Shown here piece by piece: positions 31,004-40,220 of a DNA stretch of 40,966 nt; the stretch's first letter is position 1; each line of letters begins with the position of its first letter. Origin of the DNA: Oceanobacter sp. 1_MG-2023 (GTDB lineage: Bacteria; Pseudomonadota; Gammaproteobacteria; Pseudomonadales; Oceanobacteraceae); contig NZ_JAUYWA010000029.1 of the NCBI RefSeq assembly GCF_030689025.1, positions 1 to 40,966 on the forward strand, in the 5' to 3' direction. Position numbers and translations under genes: made by a program. The notes under the pieces were generated by a model, which worked only from the letters and a program-made list of their open reading frames with translations, did not search any database and was not told where the DNA came from.

Positions 31004-31810
31004 TTGAAAAAATCTGTGATTGAACGCCGACCAACACGATCATCGTTGCAGATTATGAGAGATACGGTGTACGCGCTTTTTATCCGGGAATTACGTACTC
31101 GTTTCGGTGGAAGTCGTTTGGGTTATTTCTGGGCCATTGCTGAGCCGGCAGGGCAGGCGGCTGTGTTGACGACTATCTTTTCTCTAATGGGGCGTACCAG
31201 TCTGTCAGGCGTAGAGATTCCGGTTTTAATGCTTGTAGGTCTGGTTCCTTTTAAATTGTTCACCAAACTTATTTCTCAATTAAGTAATGCCGTTCTGTCC
31301 AATAAAGGCCTTATGGCATACCGGCAAGTCGAGCCTATTGACCCAATTATTACACGCTTACTTATCGAGTTGGCGACGATGGCAATTGTTTTTGTAACAC
31401 TCATGTTTTCAATGTACTGGTTTTTGGGGTACAAGGTTACACCCGTATCTCTCCCTGGGGTTTTGCTGGCAATATTTTTATTGATGGCCCTGGCGGTCGG
31501 AATTGCTCTTATTTTATGTGTTTTATTTGAATATTTTCCAGATATGTCTAAAGTTGTAGGCGTTATAATGACACCAATGATGATTGTTTCTGGTGTGTTT
31601 TTTAGTGCCTCTATGGTCCCGACTCAATACTGGGGGTTACTTGACTGGAATCCAGCATTTCATTGTCTTGAATTGATTCGAGAATCTTATTTTTATGGAT
31701 ATGATCCTGGATTCTCCTCATTGGAATTTGTTGTGAAAGTTGTAATTATTGCTGATTTTATTGGGATGCTTCTTTTTGTTTCTTATAGAACGAAGTTGGT
31801 TTCATCATGA
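31004..31810 (+). CDS. Capsule polysaccharide ABC exporter permease (KpsM-like)
   Basis: A 268-residue ABC-2 type membrane protein with six predicted helices. Family marks are 'ALFIRELRTRFGGSRLGYFWAIAEP' at the N-terminus, followed by hydrophobic spans and 'VFFSASMVP' with 'WNPAFHCLELIRESYF' near the end, as in KpsM/BexB/CtrC. It forms the inner-membrane channel for lipid-linked capsule. TTG 31004 is used as start because the preceding leader has no ATG in frame; GTG 31016 and ATG 31055 are alternatives. It overlaps the ATPase gene by ATGA, so the two subunits are made together. Confidence 0.9.
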   Translation: MKKSVIERRPTRSSLQIMRDTVYALFIRELRTRFGGSRLGYFWAIAEPAGQAAVLTTIFSLMGRTSLSGVEIPVLMLVGLVPFKLFTKLISQLSNAVLSNKGLMAYRQVEPIDPIITRLLIELATMAIVFVTLMFSMYWFLGYKVTPVSLPGVLLAIFLLMALAVGIALILCVLFEYFPDMSKVVGVIMTPMMIVSGVFFSASMVPTQYWGLLDWNPAFHCLELIRESYFYGYDPGFSSLEFVVKVVIIADFIGMLLFVSYRTKLVSS

Positions 31811-32466
31811 TAAGGCTTGAAAATATATCAAAATGGTATCCAACAAAGTCTGGACGTCATTATATTTTCAAAAATATTGATTTCCAAATACCAATGGATA
31901 AGAATATTGGTGTTCTTGGCAGGAATGGCGCAGGTAAATCCACATTTATTAGAATGCTGGGTGGGTCTGAGTATCCAAGTTCTGGAAATATTATCTCTGA
32001 TTTAAGGATTTCATGGCCTCTTGGTCTTCAGGGGGGGATTCAAGGTAGCATGACTGGTAGAGAAAACGCTCGTTTTGTTGCCCGTATTCATGGTATTAAA
32101 AATACCTGTCAAATGGAAGCCAAGGTAGAGGAGTTTGCTGAAATTGGATCATACTTTGATGAGCCAATGAAAAGTTATTCGTCTGGTATGCGATCTCGGG
32201 TCTTGTTGGGAATAACTATAGCTTTAGATTTTGATTTTGATGTACTCCTGATTGATGAAATAACCGCAGTTGGGGATGCGAAATTTAAAAATAAAGCAGC
32301 GACTTTGCTTAAAAAACGATTTGCTTCAACTCGTATTGTTATGGTTAATCATTCTATTAGCCAGCTTAAGAACTTTTGTAGTGCCGGGTTGGTTATACAT
32401 AATGGTGGGCTTAAATATTTTGAAAATATTGATGATGCAATTAGTTATTATGGAAATGCTTCATAA
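31807..32466 (+). CDS. Capsule polysaccharide ABC exporter ATPase (KpsT-like)
   Basis: A 219-residue ATPase: Walker A GRNGAGKST, signature YSSGMRSRV, Walker B DVLLIDEITAVGD, and His switch VNHS. Right after Walker A comes 'GLQGGIQGSMTGREN', the typical KpsT/Wzt Q-loop region. It ends soon after the ATPase fold, without the C-terminal sugar-binding domain of Wzt exporters. This argues for group 2 capsule-type export in which the lipid terminus, not the glycan end, is recognised. It is preceded and coupled by the permease gene and followed 21 nt later by the KpsE-like gene. Confidence 0.92.
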   Translation: MIRLENISKWYPTKSGRHYIFKNIDFQIPMDKNIGVLGRNGAGKSTFIRMLGGSEYPSSGNIISDLRISWPLGLQGGIQGSMTGRENARFVARIHGIKNTCQMEAKVEEFAEIGSYFDEPMKSYSSGMRSRVLLGITIALDFDFDVLLIDEITAVGDAKFKNKAATLLKKRFASTRIVMVNHSISQLKNFCSAGLVIHNGGLKYFENIDDAISYYGNAS

Positions 32467-32487
32467 TGAGGTGGGTGGATTGCTATT

Positions 32488-33753
32488 ATGAAGCAAAATA
32501 GAACACATAAACAAAATCAGTATGAGCGTGCCAAGCTGATCCGGGAACGTTTTGTACACCCAGAATTTAATGTTTTTAAAGACCCTGCCGATGATGAAAA
32601 AGTGCGTGAGGATAATGTTAAGGCAGATGTGATCAAAGAAGATGCAAACAAGAAAAATGCAAGCAATTGGATGGGGGTATTCTTTAAAAAGAATATGTTT
32701 TTTATTGCATTCTTTGTTTTGTATTCCTTGATTGCGATATATTACTTGGCCTTTTCTTCTCCAAGGTTTATTTCAGAATCTCAATTCGTGGTTAAAGAAT
32801 CGGGTTCTCAATCCAGTGTGAGTGGTCTGTCAATTTTTGCTGGATTTGGTTCAGGTACCAATGACGCACTGCTTGTCAAAGCCTATATTAGCTCAAGAAA
32901 TTTGGCTCTGAAACTGGATTCAGAAGTGGGCTTGAGAGCTCACTACCAGAATGAAAATATAGATTTTTTCAGTAAACTGCCAATCGATTCTACGATAGAG
33001 CAATATTATGAGTATTATAAGAAACATATTCTCATCTCCCATGACGAAGTGTCGGGTATATTAACGGTTGAAGTTCAGGCTTTTGATCCGGAATATGCGA
33101 AATTGGTTGCCGATAAAATAATTGATCTCAGTGAAGTGTTTATCAATAATATTGGCGATAAAATGTTCAAAGAACAAGTTGAGTATGCCAGAGAAGAGGT
33201 TGTTCGCGCTCATGGTCTGCTATCTGAATGGCAGACAAAGCTGATTGTTTTTCAGGAAACTAATAAACTGTTGAGTCCTCAAGAGGAAGGTGGGGGTATC
33301 GTAACTGGTATAAACGAGCTTCAAATCTCGATTATCAAACAGAAGGCCAAGCTTAAAGAGCTTCAGGCTGTTATGCATGATAATACAACCGAGGTATTGG
33401 CACAGAAAAATCTTCTTTCAGCTTTGAATCGTCAGTTAGAAGAGGAGAAAAAGAAAGTGACTGATTCAGATAATAATGGCTTGAATCGCCTTACTGTTGA
33501 GTATCAGGAGCTTTCGATGTCGGTAGAAATGACATCTGATTTATATCGCTCGGCGCTAGTCAGTCTGGATTCTGTCAGGAGTCAGGCTGTTCAAAAATTA
33601 AAGCATCTGCTTATTGTAGAAAATCCTAGTGTGACGGATGAGCCGAAATATCCTAATAAGCTTCATAAGTTGGTGACATGGTTACTTATTCTAATATTAA
33701 TATTTGGTCTGATTTCTCTTTTGGTGGCTATTATCAGGGAGCATAAGGAATAA
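32488..33753 (+). CDS. Polysaccharide co-polymerase/export protein (KpsE/CtrB-like)
   Basis: A 421-residue inner-membrane protein anchored by helices at about 70-90 and about 395-416, with a long periplasmic helical domain between them (coiled-coil part about 225-330: 'REEVVRAHGLLSEWQTKLIVF'). This is the PCP-3 class that joins the ABC exporter to the outer-membrane channel. The periplasmic start 'PRFISESQFVVKESG' is typical of the family. The 65-residue cytoplasmic N-terminus is highly charged and longer than needed for insertion. It abuts the KpsD-like gene directly (stop at 33753, ATG at 33754). Confidence 0.9.
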   Translation: MKQNRTHKQNQYERAKLIRERFVHPEFNVFKDPADDEKVREDNVKADVIKEDANKKNASNWMGVFFKKNMFFIAFFVLYSLIAIYYLAFSSPRFISESQFVVKESGSQSSVSGLSIFAGFGSGTNDALLVKAYISSRNLALKLDSEVGLRAHYQNENIDFFSKLPIDSTIEQYYEYYKKHILISHDEVSGILTVEVQAFDPEYAKLVADKIIDLSEVFINNIGDKMFKEQVEYAREEVVRAHGLLSEWQTKLIVFQETNKLLSPQEEGGGIVTGINELQISIIKQKAKLKELQAVMHDNTTEVLAQKNLLSALNRQLEEEKKKVTDSDNNGLNRLTVEYQELSMSVEMTSDLYRSALVSLDSVRSQAVQKLKHLLIVENPSVTDEPKYPNKLHKLVTWLLILILIFGLISLLVAIIREHKE

Positions 33754-35367
33754 ATGATGAATTTTCTGTTGGCTTCAATGCTGTTGTTTTTCGGGGTGGT
33801 CGTTAATGCTCTTGAAGTATCCCAAGGGGTAGATGATTCTGAATCCAGTATGCAATTGGATGCCACTCCCTCTGCACCGCTTTACGCTGATTGGCTATTT
33901 GAGGGAGGGTTTGGTGAGACTTCTTTTAATGGGCTTAACCCGGTTTACAAGGTGAGCCAGGGTGATACTTTGTTAGTCCAAATTTGGGGAGGAGTTGACT
34001 TTCAAGGGGAAGTTATTGTTGACCCGAGAGGAAATATATTTATTCCCAGAGTTGGTCCTATTAATGTTCAGGGAGTAGAGAATAAATCACTTAACGAGGT
34101 CGTTCTCAAGTCGATAAAGCGCGTTTTCAAGTCTAATGTCGATGCCTATGTTACCTTGATGGGTAGCCAAACGGTGAAAGTATTTGTGTCCGGAATGGTA
34201 GAGAAACCAGGTGTATATGAAGGGCAAAGTGCCGATAGCATTCTACGATATATTGACGCCGCAGGCGGGATTAAAAGAGATCTTGGTGGTTATAGAAACG
34301 TACGGGTTATTCGTCAGGGGGATGAAGTTTCCAGAATAGACCTGTATCGGTTTTTGAAAAGAGGGGAAATGCCCGATGTTCAACTTCAGAACGGAGATTT
34401 GATTTTAGTTGGCTCTCGTTCTGGTTATATAGAAGTTGAAGGTGGAGCCGGGTTTAATGGCAAGTTTGAATTGAGGGATGACAGGGAGCTGTTAACAACA
34501 ATTATAGATTATGTAGCGTTAAACGAGTCAGCGACACACGTTACTCTGCTTGAGCCAAGTGGGACGGATATCAATGCCTATCAGTATTCTCTTGATGATA
34601 TAAATGATGTGGTTGTCAAAGCTGGTTCAACCGTGAAAATATCATCTCAATTGCGGCCTAAGAGTATCAGTGTTGAGGTGCTCGGTGAGCACAACTCTTC
34701 TACAGAAATGGTGCTCCCATGGGGCAGTACCTTGGATGACCTTATTAATAGAATTGAATTTTCGACTCTGTCTGATCGTAATTCCCTTCAGCTTTATCGG
34801 AAATCTGTGGCCAATCGTCAGAAAGAAATGCTGATGGCATCGCTATCTGCTCTTGAGCAAAGTGTGTTGACCGCCAGATCGGCAACAAAAGAAACCGCAG
34901 AACTTAGAAAAGCGGAAGCAGAGACAGTTTTGCAATGGGTTGAGCGGGCAAAAAAAATACAGCCGAAAGGACAGGTTGTATTGCTTGACGGGTATGATCC
35001 AGCTCAAATTGTGCTTGACCAGGGTGATAAAGTTGTTGTGCCAATTAAAAGAAACCTCGTCATGATTCATGGGGAGGTTCTGTTTCCTACTGCTGTTTCT
35101 TACCAGCCGAAAATGAATGTTAAAAATTATGTAGATCAGGCTGGTGGCGCAATGAGTAAATTATCAGGACTAAATGTTTTAATTATGAAAAGTAATGGTA
35201 CCTTTGTTCAAGCGTCATCTGATTTGGGTGATAGAAAACTAGTCCGGCCCGGTGATGAAATATTTGTTCTTGCCAAGCCCAAGCTTAAGGCTCTGCAGCT
35301 GACCAAGGATATAAGTCAGGTTATATATCAAATTGCAGTGTCTGCGGCTGTCGCACTTGCCTTGTAA
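33754..35367 (+). CDS. Polysaccharide export periplasmic/outer-membrane protein (KpsD-like, OPX)
   Basis: A 537-residue exported protein. Residues 1 to about 19 form a signal peptide ending VVVNA with no lipobox Cys, like the non-lipidated KpsD. A Poly_export domain lies at about 64-145 ('YKVSQGDTLLVQIWGG', 'DPRGNIFIPRVGPI'). An SLBB domain follows ('KVFVSGMVEKPGVYEG'), a helical middle ('MLMASLSALEQSVLTARSA') and a C-terminal SLBB ('MIHGEVLFPTAVSYQP'), ending in a short hydrophobic tail. It conducts polysaccharide through the outer envelope with the KpsE-like partner encoded just upstream. The start is ATG ATG at 33754; the second ATG is equally possible. Confidence 0.9.
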   Translation: MMNFLLASMLLFFGVVVNALEVSQGVDDSESSMQLDATPSAPLYADWLFEGGFGETSFNGLNPVYKVSQGDTLLVQIWGGVDFQGEVIVDPRGNIFIPRVGPINVQGVENKSLNEVVLKSIKRVFKSNVDAYVTLMGSQTVKVFVSGMVEKPGVYEGQSADSILRYIDAAGGIKRDLGGYRNVRVIRQGDEVSRIDLYRFLKRGEMPDVQLQNGDLILVGSRSGYIEVEGGAGFNGKFELRDDRELLTTIIDYVALNESATHVTLLEPSGTDINAYQYSLDDINDVVVKAGSTVKISSQLRPKSISVEVLGEHNSSTEMVLPWGSTLDDLINRIEFSTLSDRNSLQLYRKSVANRQKEMLMASLSALEQSVLTARSATKETAELRKAEAETVLQWVERAKKIQPKGQVVLLDGYDPAQIVLDQGDKVVVPIKRNLVMIHGEVLFPTAVSYQPKMNVKNYVDQAGGAMSKLSGLNVLIMKSNGTFVQASSDLGDRKLVRPGDEIFVLAKPKLKALQLTKDISQVIYQIAVSAAVALAL

Positions 35368-35380
35368 AGGGATTGGTTTT

Positions 35381-37588
35381 ATGTTGAAAGGAATTAGAAA
35401 GAAGTTTTTTGAAATAGATTTCAGATTTTCCATGGAGATGGGTGGAGATCTGGCAGAGCGAGATGTTGGCCATTACACAGCTACTGGATCGGATCCTCAA
35501 TTCTATTTGCCGAAACTTTTAAGTGGTTGGTACATGATAGAATTATGCATTAACTCAGATATTCCTGCTCAAGAGTCGAAATTCTATTACGATGTCGGAG
35601 ATGGTTGTTCGGAAGAGAACAGCTATAACTTGATTTACATGACAGGAAAACTTGTCAAACGCGTTGCCTATTTTCCCAAAGGCTCACGGGTAAGATTTGA
35701 TCCTATGAGCTGTCAGTGCAATTTCGATATTGAGCACTTCTCTATGGTGAAGCTAAGCTCTTCTAATGCCAAGCGCTTGATTGACAAAAAATTGGCATCC
35801 AGAAAATTGTCGGGTGGCATGTCAGAATATAATGAAATATTTAAATTCAAATTTTCCGGGTATTCAGAGTGGATGGCCCTGGTAGAGGGTGGACTCGTTC
35901 AAAAACGATTGGAGCAATGTAATACGCTGGCATCAGATACTGATATGCCAATGTTGTCTGTGGTGATTCCGGTGTATAAACCGGACCTGGAATTATTTCG
36001 TCGATGTGTGCAATCGGTGCTATCGCAGAGCTATCAGAAATTGGAGCTGTGTTTGGCAGATGATTGCTCTGGTTTGGATGAGTTGAAGGAAATGATGGTT
36101 GACCTTCAAAGCCAAGATAATCGGGTCAAAGTCGTTTTTCGGGAGCAAAATGGTCATATCTCTGTCGCAACCAATGATGCACTAGCATTGGCAACAGGTG
36201 ATTATATTGTATTTATGGATCATGATGATGAATTATCGCCGTATGCTCTGGAGGTTGTCGCAGATGAAATTGTCAGGAATCCTGAGGCGGATATTTTTTA
36301 TTCGGACGAAGATAAAATAGACGCTTTGGGGCGTCGAATAGATCCCCATTTCAAGTCTGGTTTTGATCCTGAGCGAATATTGGCTCAAAATTATATGTCG
36401 CATATGTCTGTGATTCGAACGGATTTGGTGCGTCGTGTTGGAGGGCTTAGAAAAGGAGTTGAAGGGAGTCAGGATCACGATCTTGTTTTGCGGTGCCTTG
36501 ATGCCATTAACTGGAATCGGAAAGGTGTTATTCATATTCCATTTATTTTATATCATTGGCGTATGGTTGAAGGCTCTACAGCCTTGGCATCCGATCAGAA
36601 AAGTTATACTGCTGTATCTGGTTTGAAAGCGGTATCGGATGTACTTTCCAGTAATACTTTGGTTGATAGCGTGGAACCTGGTGATGTTCCAAATACATAT
36701 CGGGTGATATGGAAAAGGCGCCCCGATATCAAGGTATCTATTATAATGCCAACAAAAAATGGTGGCGATCTGGTTCGTTGTGCAGTTGAGTCTATATATG
36801 AGAAAACAACGCATAAGAATTTTGAAATAATCCTTGTCGATAATAATTCTGATGATCCAAAGGATATTGCGTATTTCAAAGAACTTGATTCAAAAGGAAT
36901 GGTGAGACTGCTGGAGTATCCTCACCCATTTAACTATTCTGCGATTAATAATTATGCCGTTCGATATGCTCAGGGTGACGTTGTTGTTCTGTTGAATAAT
37001 GATGTAGAGGTGATTGACGGTGCCTGGCTTGAAGAGCTTGTTGCCCATGCCATGCGTCCCGGGGTGGGTTGCGTGGGCGGAAAGTTACTGTACAGCAATG
37101 GGCTGATTCAGCATGCTGGCATTCTTTTGGGATCAGGAGGTGTTGCAGGGCATCAATTCAAGCTGCTACCCCAGGATTCTCCGGGTGAAGATGCACAGTT
37201 AGCAGTCGTTCGGCAGACCAGCGCGGTGACGGCTGCATGTCTTGCGGTGAAAAAAACCGTTTTTGATGAGGTGGAAGGGTTTGATGAGGATCATCTTGCT
37301 GTCGCCTTCAATGATGTAGACTTTTGCGTCAAAGTGCATTTTTCCGGTTACCGAAATATCTGGACTCCCCATGTACTTTTGTATCATCATGAGTCTTTGA
37401 GTCGGGGATACGAAGATACTCCGGAGAAACAGCAGCGTTTTGCCAGTGAGGTTGAGTTTATGCAGAATAAATGGGGAGACCGTCTTAAAACAGATGAATT
37501 TTATAATAATAATCTTTCATTGATTGGTGAAAAGTCCCTTTATGGTTGCCGATTCGATTATACCGATATATCTTTGCTAGGGGCGTGA
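35381..37588 (+). CDS. Tandem GT2 glycosyltransferase with beta-sandwich-like N-terminus
   Basis: A 735-residue cytosolic enzyme. Residues about 40-150 resemble the N-terminal domain of O-antigen/rhamnose-type transferases ('LLSGWYMIELCINSD', 'FYYDVGDGCSEE', 'VRFDPMSC'). A GT2 domain starts near 190 (LSVVIPVYKPD, with DHDD), and a second near 449 (VSIIMPTKNGG, with NNDVEV). The catalytic halves match the gene at 13983 closely, for example 'ELCLADD', 'VVFRE-NGHIS', 'RIDPHFKS' and 'YHWR-EGST'. The start ATG 35381 has AAAGGG upstream; the longer frame from 35333 overlaps the previous gene and is unlikely. It probably adds two alternating sugars or polymerises the capsule chain; substrates unknown. 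Confidence 0.88.
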   Translation: MLKGIRKKFFEIDFRFSMEMGGDLAERDVGHYTATGSDPQFYLPKLLSGWYMIELCINSDIPAQESKFYYDVGDGCSEENSYNLIYMTGKLVKRVAYFPKGSRVRFDPMSCQCNFDIEHFSMVKLSSSNAKRLIDKKLASRKLSGGMSEYNEIFKFKFSGYSEWMALVEGGLVQKRLEQCNTLASDTDMPMLSVVIPVYKPDLELFRRCVQSVLSQSYQKLELCLADDCSGLDELKEMMVDLQSQDNRVKVVFREQNGHISVATNDALALATGDYIVFMDHDDELSPYALEVVADEIVRNPEADIFYSDEDKIDALGRRIDPHFKSGFDPERILAQNYMSHMSVIRTDLVRRVGGLRKGVEGSQDHDLVLRCLDAINWNRKGVIHIPFILYHWRMVEGSTALASDQKSYTAVSGLKAVSDVLSSNTLVDSVEPGDVPNTYRVIWKRRPDIKVSIIMPTKNGGDLVRCAVESIYEKTTHKNFEIILVDNNSDDPKDIAYFKELDSKGMVRLLEYPHPFNYSAINNYAVRYAQGDVVVLLNNDVEVIDGAWLEELVAHAMRPGVGCVGGKLLYSNGLIQHAGILLGSGGVAGHQFKLLPQDSPGEDAQLAVVRQTSAVTAACLAVKKTVFDEVEGFDEDHLAVAFNDVDFCVKVHFSGYRNIWTPHVLLYHHESLSRGYEDTPEKQQRFASEVEFMQNKWGDRLKTDEFYNNNLSLIGEKSLYGCRFDYTDISLLGA

Positions 37589-37591
37589 TAG

Positions 37592-38743
37592 ATGAAGGTT
37601 GCAATAGTTTCAATTCTTAAAAATGAAGCAGAATATATACTAGAGTGGATTGCGTATCATCGCTATGTGCTCGGTGTAGATGATTTTTTTATTGCTGATA
37701 ATGTCAGTGATGATGGTAGCAGCGAGTTGCTGGAAGCATTGGATCAGGCAGGGATTATACATCGTATCCATCATCCGCGTGTTTCTCAAGAAATTGGTGT
37801 TCAAAAACCAGCATATGACAGAATTATAAAAGAGTATTCAAAAGACTATGATTACTTTTTGTTTCTGGATGCCGATGAGTTTTTGGTTAATGAAACTGGT
37901 AAGGGTTTAAAAGACTGGATAAAACGAGCGGAAAATAATGATGATTTCGCTGGGTTTGTATTAAATTGGAGAATATTTGGATCATCTGGTCGAAAATTGC
38001 CTGGGCAAGGGCTAGTTGTTGAAAGGTTCAGTCGCTGCTCCAGGGTTAATGAGCCTCGGAATTCTCATATAAAAACACTGGTTAAATGTGACCTTATTGG
38101 TGATATGCGGATACATCATTGTGCTATTACATCGGGCTCTTTTTATAATGAGAACATTGAACGTGCAGTTTTTTCATCAGCAATGTTAGAACGATCTGCT
38201 AATGTGATTGATCAACCATCTCCATTTACGGTAAATATTAATAATAAAAAACTTTACGTCGCTCACTTTGTTGTTAAATCGTATAAAGAACACTTCGATA
38301 AGAAAAGTCGAAAAGGATCCGGTGCAGGCTCAGCGACTCGAGAGAAAGGATTGGCATATTTTAAAGAGCATGATTTGAATCAGGCCATATCATTTGATCT
38401 GTTTAAACACTCTTTATCTATTCGTACTGGGATATCTTTTCTGATTAAAGAATTGGCAGAGAAAACTCATTATTACTCGTATATTCAGTTTGCTATTGAT
38501 AAATCCGCTGAAAATATTGCGGGTTGGGTGATTTCTGATTCAATGGCCGACATAGTGCTTGTGATAGCTTATAATGACGAAGAAGAAGAATGTAATCTAA
38601 ATATAAAACGCCCAGATCTCGTAGAAAAAAACATGACAGATATAATGATGTCAGGATTTAAATATCCAGTACCAAAAGATACTGATCTGGATAGTTTTAC
38701 GGTTAGGGTAAAAGGAACTGATTTTTATGTTTGGGGCGGATGA
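37592..38743 (+). CDS. Glycosyltransferase family 2/92-type with C-terminal accessory domain
   Basis: A 383-residue protein. The N-terminal GT-A fold starts 'VAIVSILKNEAEYILEWIAYH' and has 'DNVSDDGSSELLE' and the metal motif 'FLDADEFL', as in the Glyco_tranf_2_4 / GT92-like group. The last 85 residues form a separate beta-rich unit ('IAGWVISDSMADIVLVIAY', 'RPDLVEKNM', 'SGFKYPVP'). This resembles the GW-D...RPDL...GF accessory domain attached to many polysaccharide enzymes. It begins 3 nt after the previous stop and is the last gene of the plus-strand cluster, ahead of a bidirectional terminator. It probably adds a sugar to the capsule repeat; donor unknown. Confidence 0.85.
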   Translation: MKVAIVSILKNEAEYILEWIAYHRYVLGVDDFFIADNVSDDGSSELLEALDQAGIIHRIHHPRVSQEIGVQKPAYDRIIKEYSKDYDYFLFLDADEFLVNETGKGLKDWIKRAENNDDFAGFVLNWRIFGSSGRKLPGQGLVVERFSRCSRVNEPRNSHIKTLVKCDLIGDMRIHHCAITSGSFYNENIERAVFSSAMLERSANVIDQPSPFTVNINNKKLYVAHFVVKSYKEHFDKKSRKGSGAGSATREKGLAYFKEHDLNQAISFDLFKHSLSIRTGISFLIKELAEKTHYYSYIQFAIDKSAENIAGWVISDSMADIVLVIAYNDEEEECNLNIKRPDLVEKNMTDIMMSGFKYPVPKDTDLDSFTVRVKGTDFYVWGG

Positions 38744-38832
38744 ATTGTGATTTTGAAGATAATAAGTGGGTGTTTTAATTGTTTTTTAAGTTTAAAAATC
38801 AATTGCTAGTAAAATCACAGATTTACCTGAAG

Positions 38833-38855
38833 AAAACCGGCTATGGCCGGTTTTT
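38833..38855. terminator. Bidirectional terminator after the polysaccharide cluster
   Basis: AAAACCGGC-TATG-GCCGGTTTTT is a 9-bp stem flanked by A and T runs. It lies between two convergent glycosyltransferase genes. Confidence 0.88.
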
Positions 38856-39002
38856 CATTTTTTGGTATAAGTAGATGTTATTTTGTTGTAGATGATCGCA
38901 GTATTTTCAATATGCTTGTCCGATAAATCATTAATTAGGCCGCTACTGTTACAGTTGTTTTTCTTTCTTTGTTTGGGTTTAATATCAGCTTATTCTGACA
39001 GC

Positions 39003-40220
39003 TCAAGTTGCGGATTTTCTTCTGGAACTTCTGAACGGATTCAGAGTTGAATCTTTGAAAAACTGTTTTGGTGATCGAATAAGTTTTTTGAATTTTTTTT
39101 GTTGTTTTTTATAGCGATGGTGGTTTTCTTTTCTGGTGTTTAACTTGTTGAAGCTGCGAATAGAGGTGTCGCTGTCAAATTTTTTGACTATATCGTCAGG
39201 ACAATAGAAATACGCATTTTCAGAGGTCTGTAATGCGCTCAGAGATGCTTGGTGATATTGTTTTTTGCTGCTGAGGGTCTTTAGTGCCAATTCAAATTCG
39301 TCCTGACTGTTGAATAGTTTTAATCCATCGCAAAAATATCTGTCAAAATCTGGATTTTGGGAGGCTACGACTGGTACTCCAAGGGCTGCGCTCTCCCAGA
39401 ATTTCAGGGCACTTTTGCAGTTGTTAAACGGGTTTTTTAATAATGGAGCAATGGTTATCCAGCTGCTGTCAATATACTGGCTTAGCTCGTTATAAGGTAG
39501 TTTTTTAGTTGTAGATACTCGGTCTAGATTTTCTAATGTTGGAGGTATTCCAATATCTCCGATGATATGCAGTTTTGTATCTGAATTTTTTTTAATCCAG
39601 TTTTCTAAAGCAGATTCTATTACTTTGAAGTTGCTGGTATGGTTAGCTGTTCCTGGAAAATATCGAATTATTTTGTTGTTGAATCTGTCTTTGATAGAAT
39701 TGTTTTGAACCGGTTTTTCGAAAGATGGTATCTGGTTTGGTGTGAAATAGTAGAGGCATTGTGGATGAATTTCTTTTGCTGCCTTGATGAGCTCTGTAGT
39801 TGACATGTGGCAACGATGGAATAACAGTAGCGCAGCTTTGGAGCGCCGCGCATTCTTTTTTGCTGACGCCAAGCTTTCTTTGTTGCAGAGAACCATTGGA
39901 GAGGAATAGGCCAAGTCTGGTCTAAATAATAGATCATCAAAATCAGCTTCTGCCGTAATACCAAGATTGTAAATATTTTTTATAACTTTAATCAGTTTTC
40001 TTGATATTCTTGGGCGATGAAATATTATCTTTGAATAATTTTTCAGAGAGATTTTTTTTATTTCTGACATATGAATTATGTCACTTTTAATGCCATTGGC
40101 CGAGTTTTTCATGGCTTGATAGATGCAGCGATATCGAGCCGAGGCATCATTGGCGTAATATTGACCTCTTTTCGAAAAACTTACATAAAGAATGGTTTCT
40201 TTCTGCTTGGCAATTTCCAT
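39003..40220 (-). CDS. GT-B fold glycosyltransferase (GT4-like)
   Basis: A 405-residue protein with GT-B architecture. The N-terminal half starts 'ILYVSFSKRGQYYANDASARYRCIYQAM'. The C-terminal half has the nucleotide-sugar segment 'KSALKFWESAALGVPVVAS' with the E-x-A-A-L-G-x-P core of GT4 enzymes. The middle 'IRYFPGTANHTSNFKVIESAL' and 'LHIIGDIGIPPTLENL' fit the interdomain region. The last 50 residues are Lys/Arg-rich ('RYKKQQKKFKKLIRSPKQFF'), perhaps for binding acidic membrane lipids. Strongly AT-rich. It is convergent with the capsule cluster and likely acts with it. The ribosome site before ATG 40220 is weak. Confidence 0.8.
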   Translation of the reverse strand: MEIAKQKETILYVSFSKRGQYYANDASARYRCIYQAMKNSANGIKSDIIHMSEIKKISLKNYSKIIFHRPRISRKLIKVIKNIYNLGITAEADFDDLLFRPDLAYSSPMVLCNKESLASAKKNARRSKAALLLFHRCHMSTTELIKAAKEIHPQCLYYFTPNQIPSFEKPVQNNSIKDRFNNKIIRYFPGTANHTSNFKVIESALENWIKKNSDTKLHIIGDIGIPPTLENLDRVSTTKKLPYNELSQYIDSSWITIAPLLKNPFNNCKSALKFWESAALGVPVVASQNPDFDRYFCDGLKLFNSQDEFELALKTLSSKKQYHQASLSALQTSENAYFYCPDDIVKKFDSDTSIRSFNKLNTRKENHHRYKKQQKKFKKLIRSPKQFFKDSTLNPFRSSRRKSAT

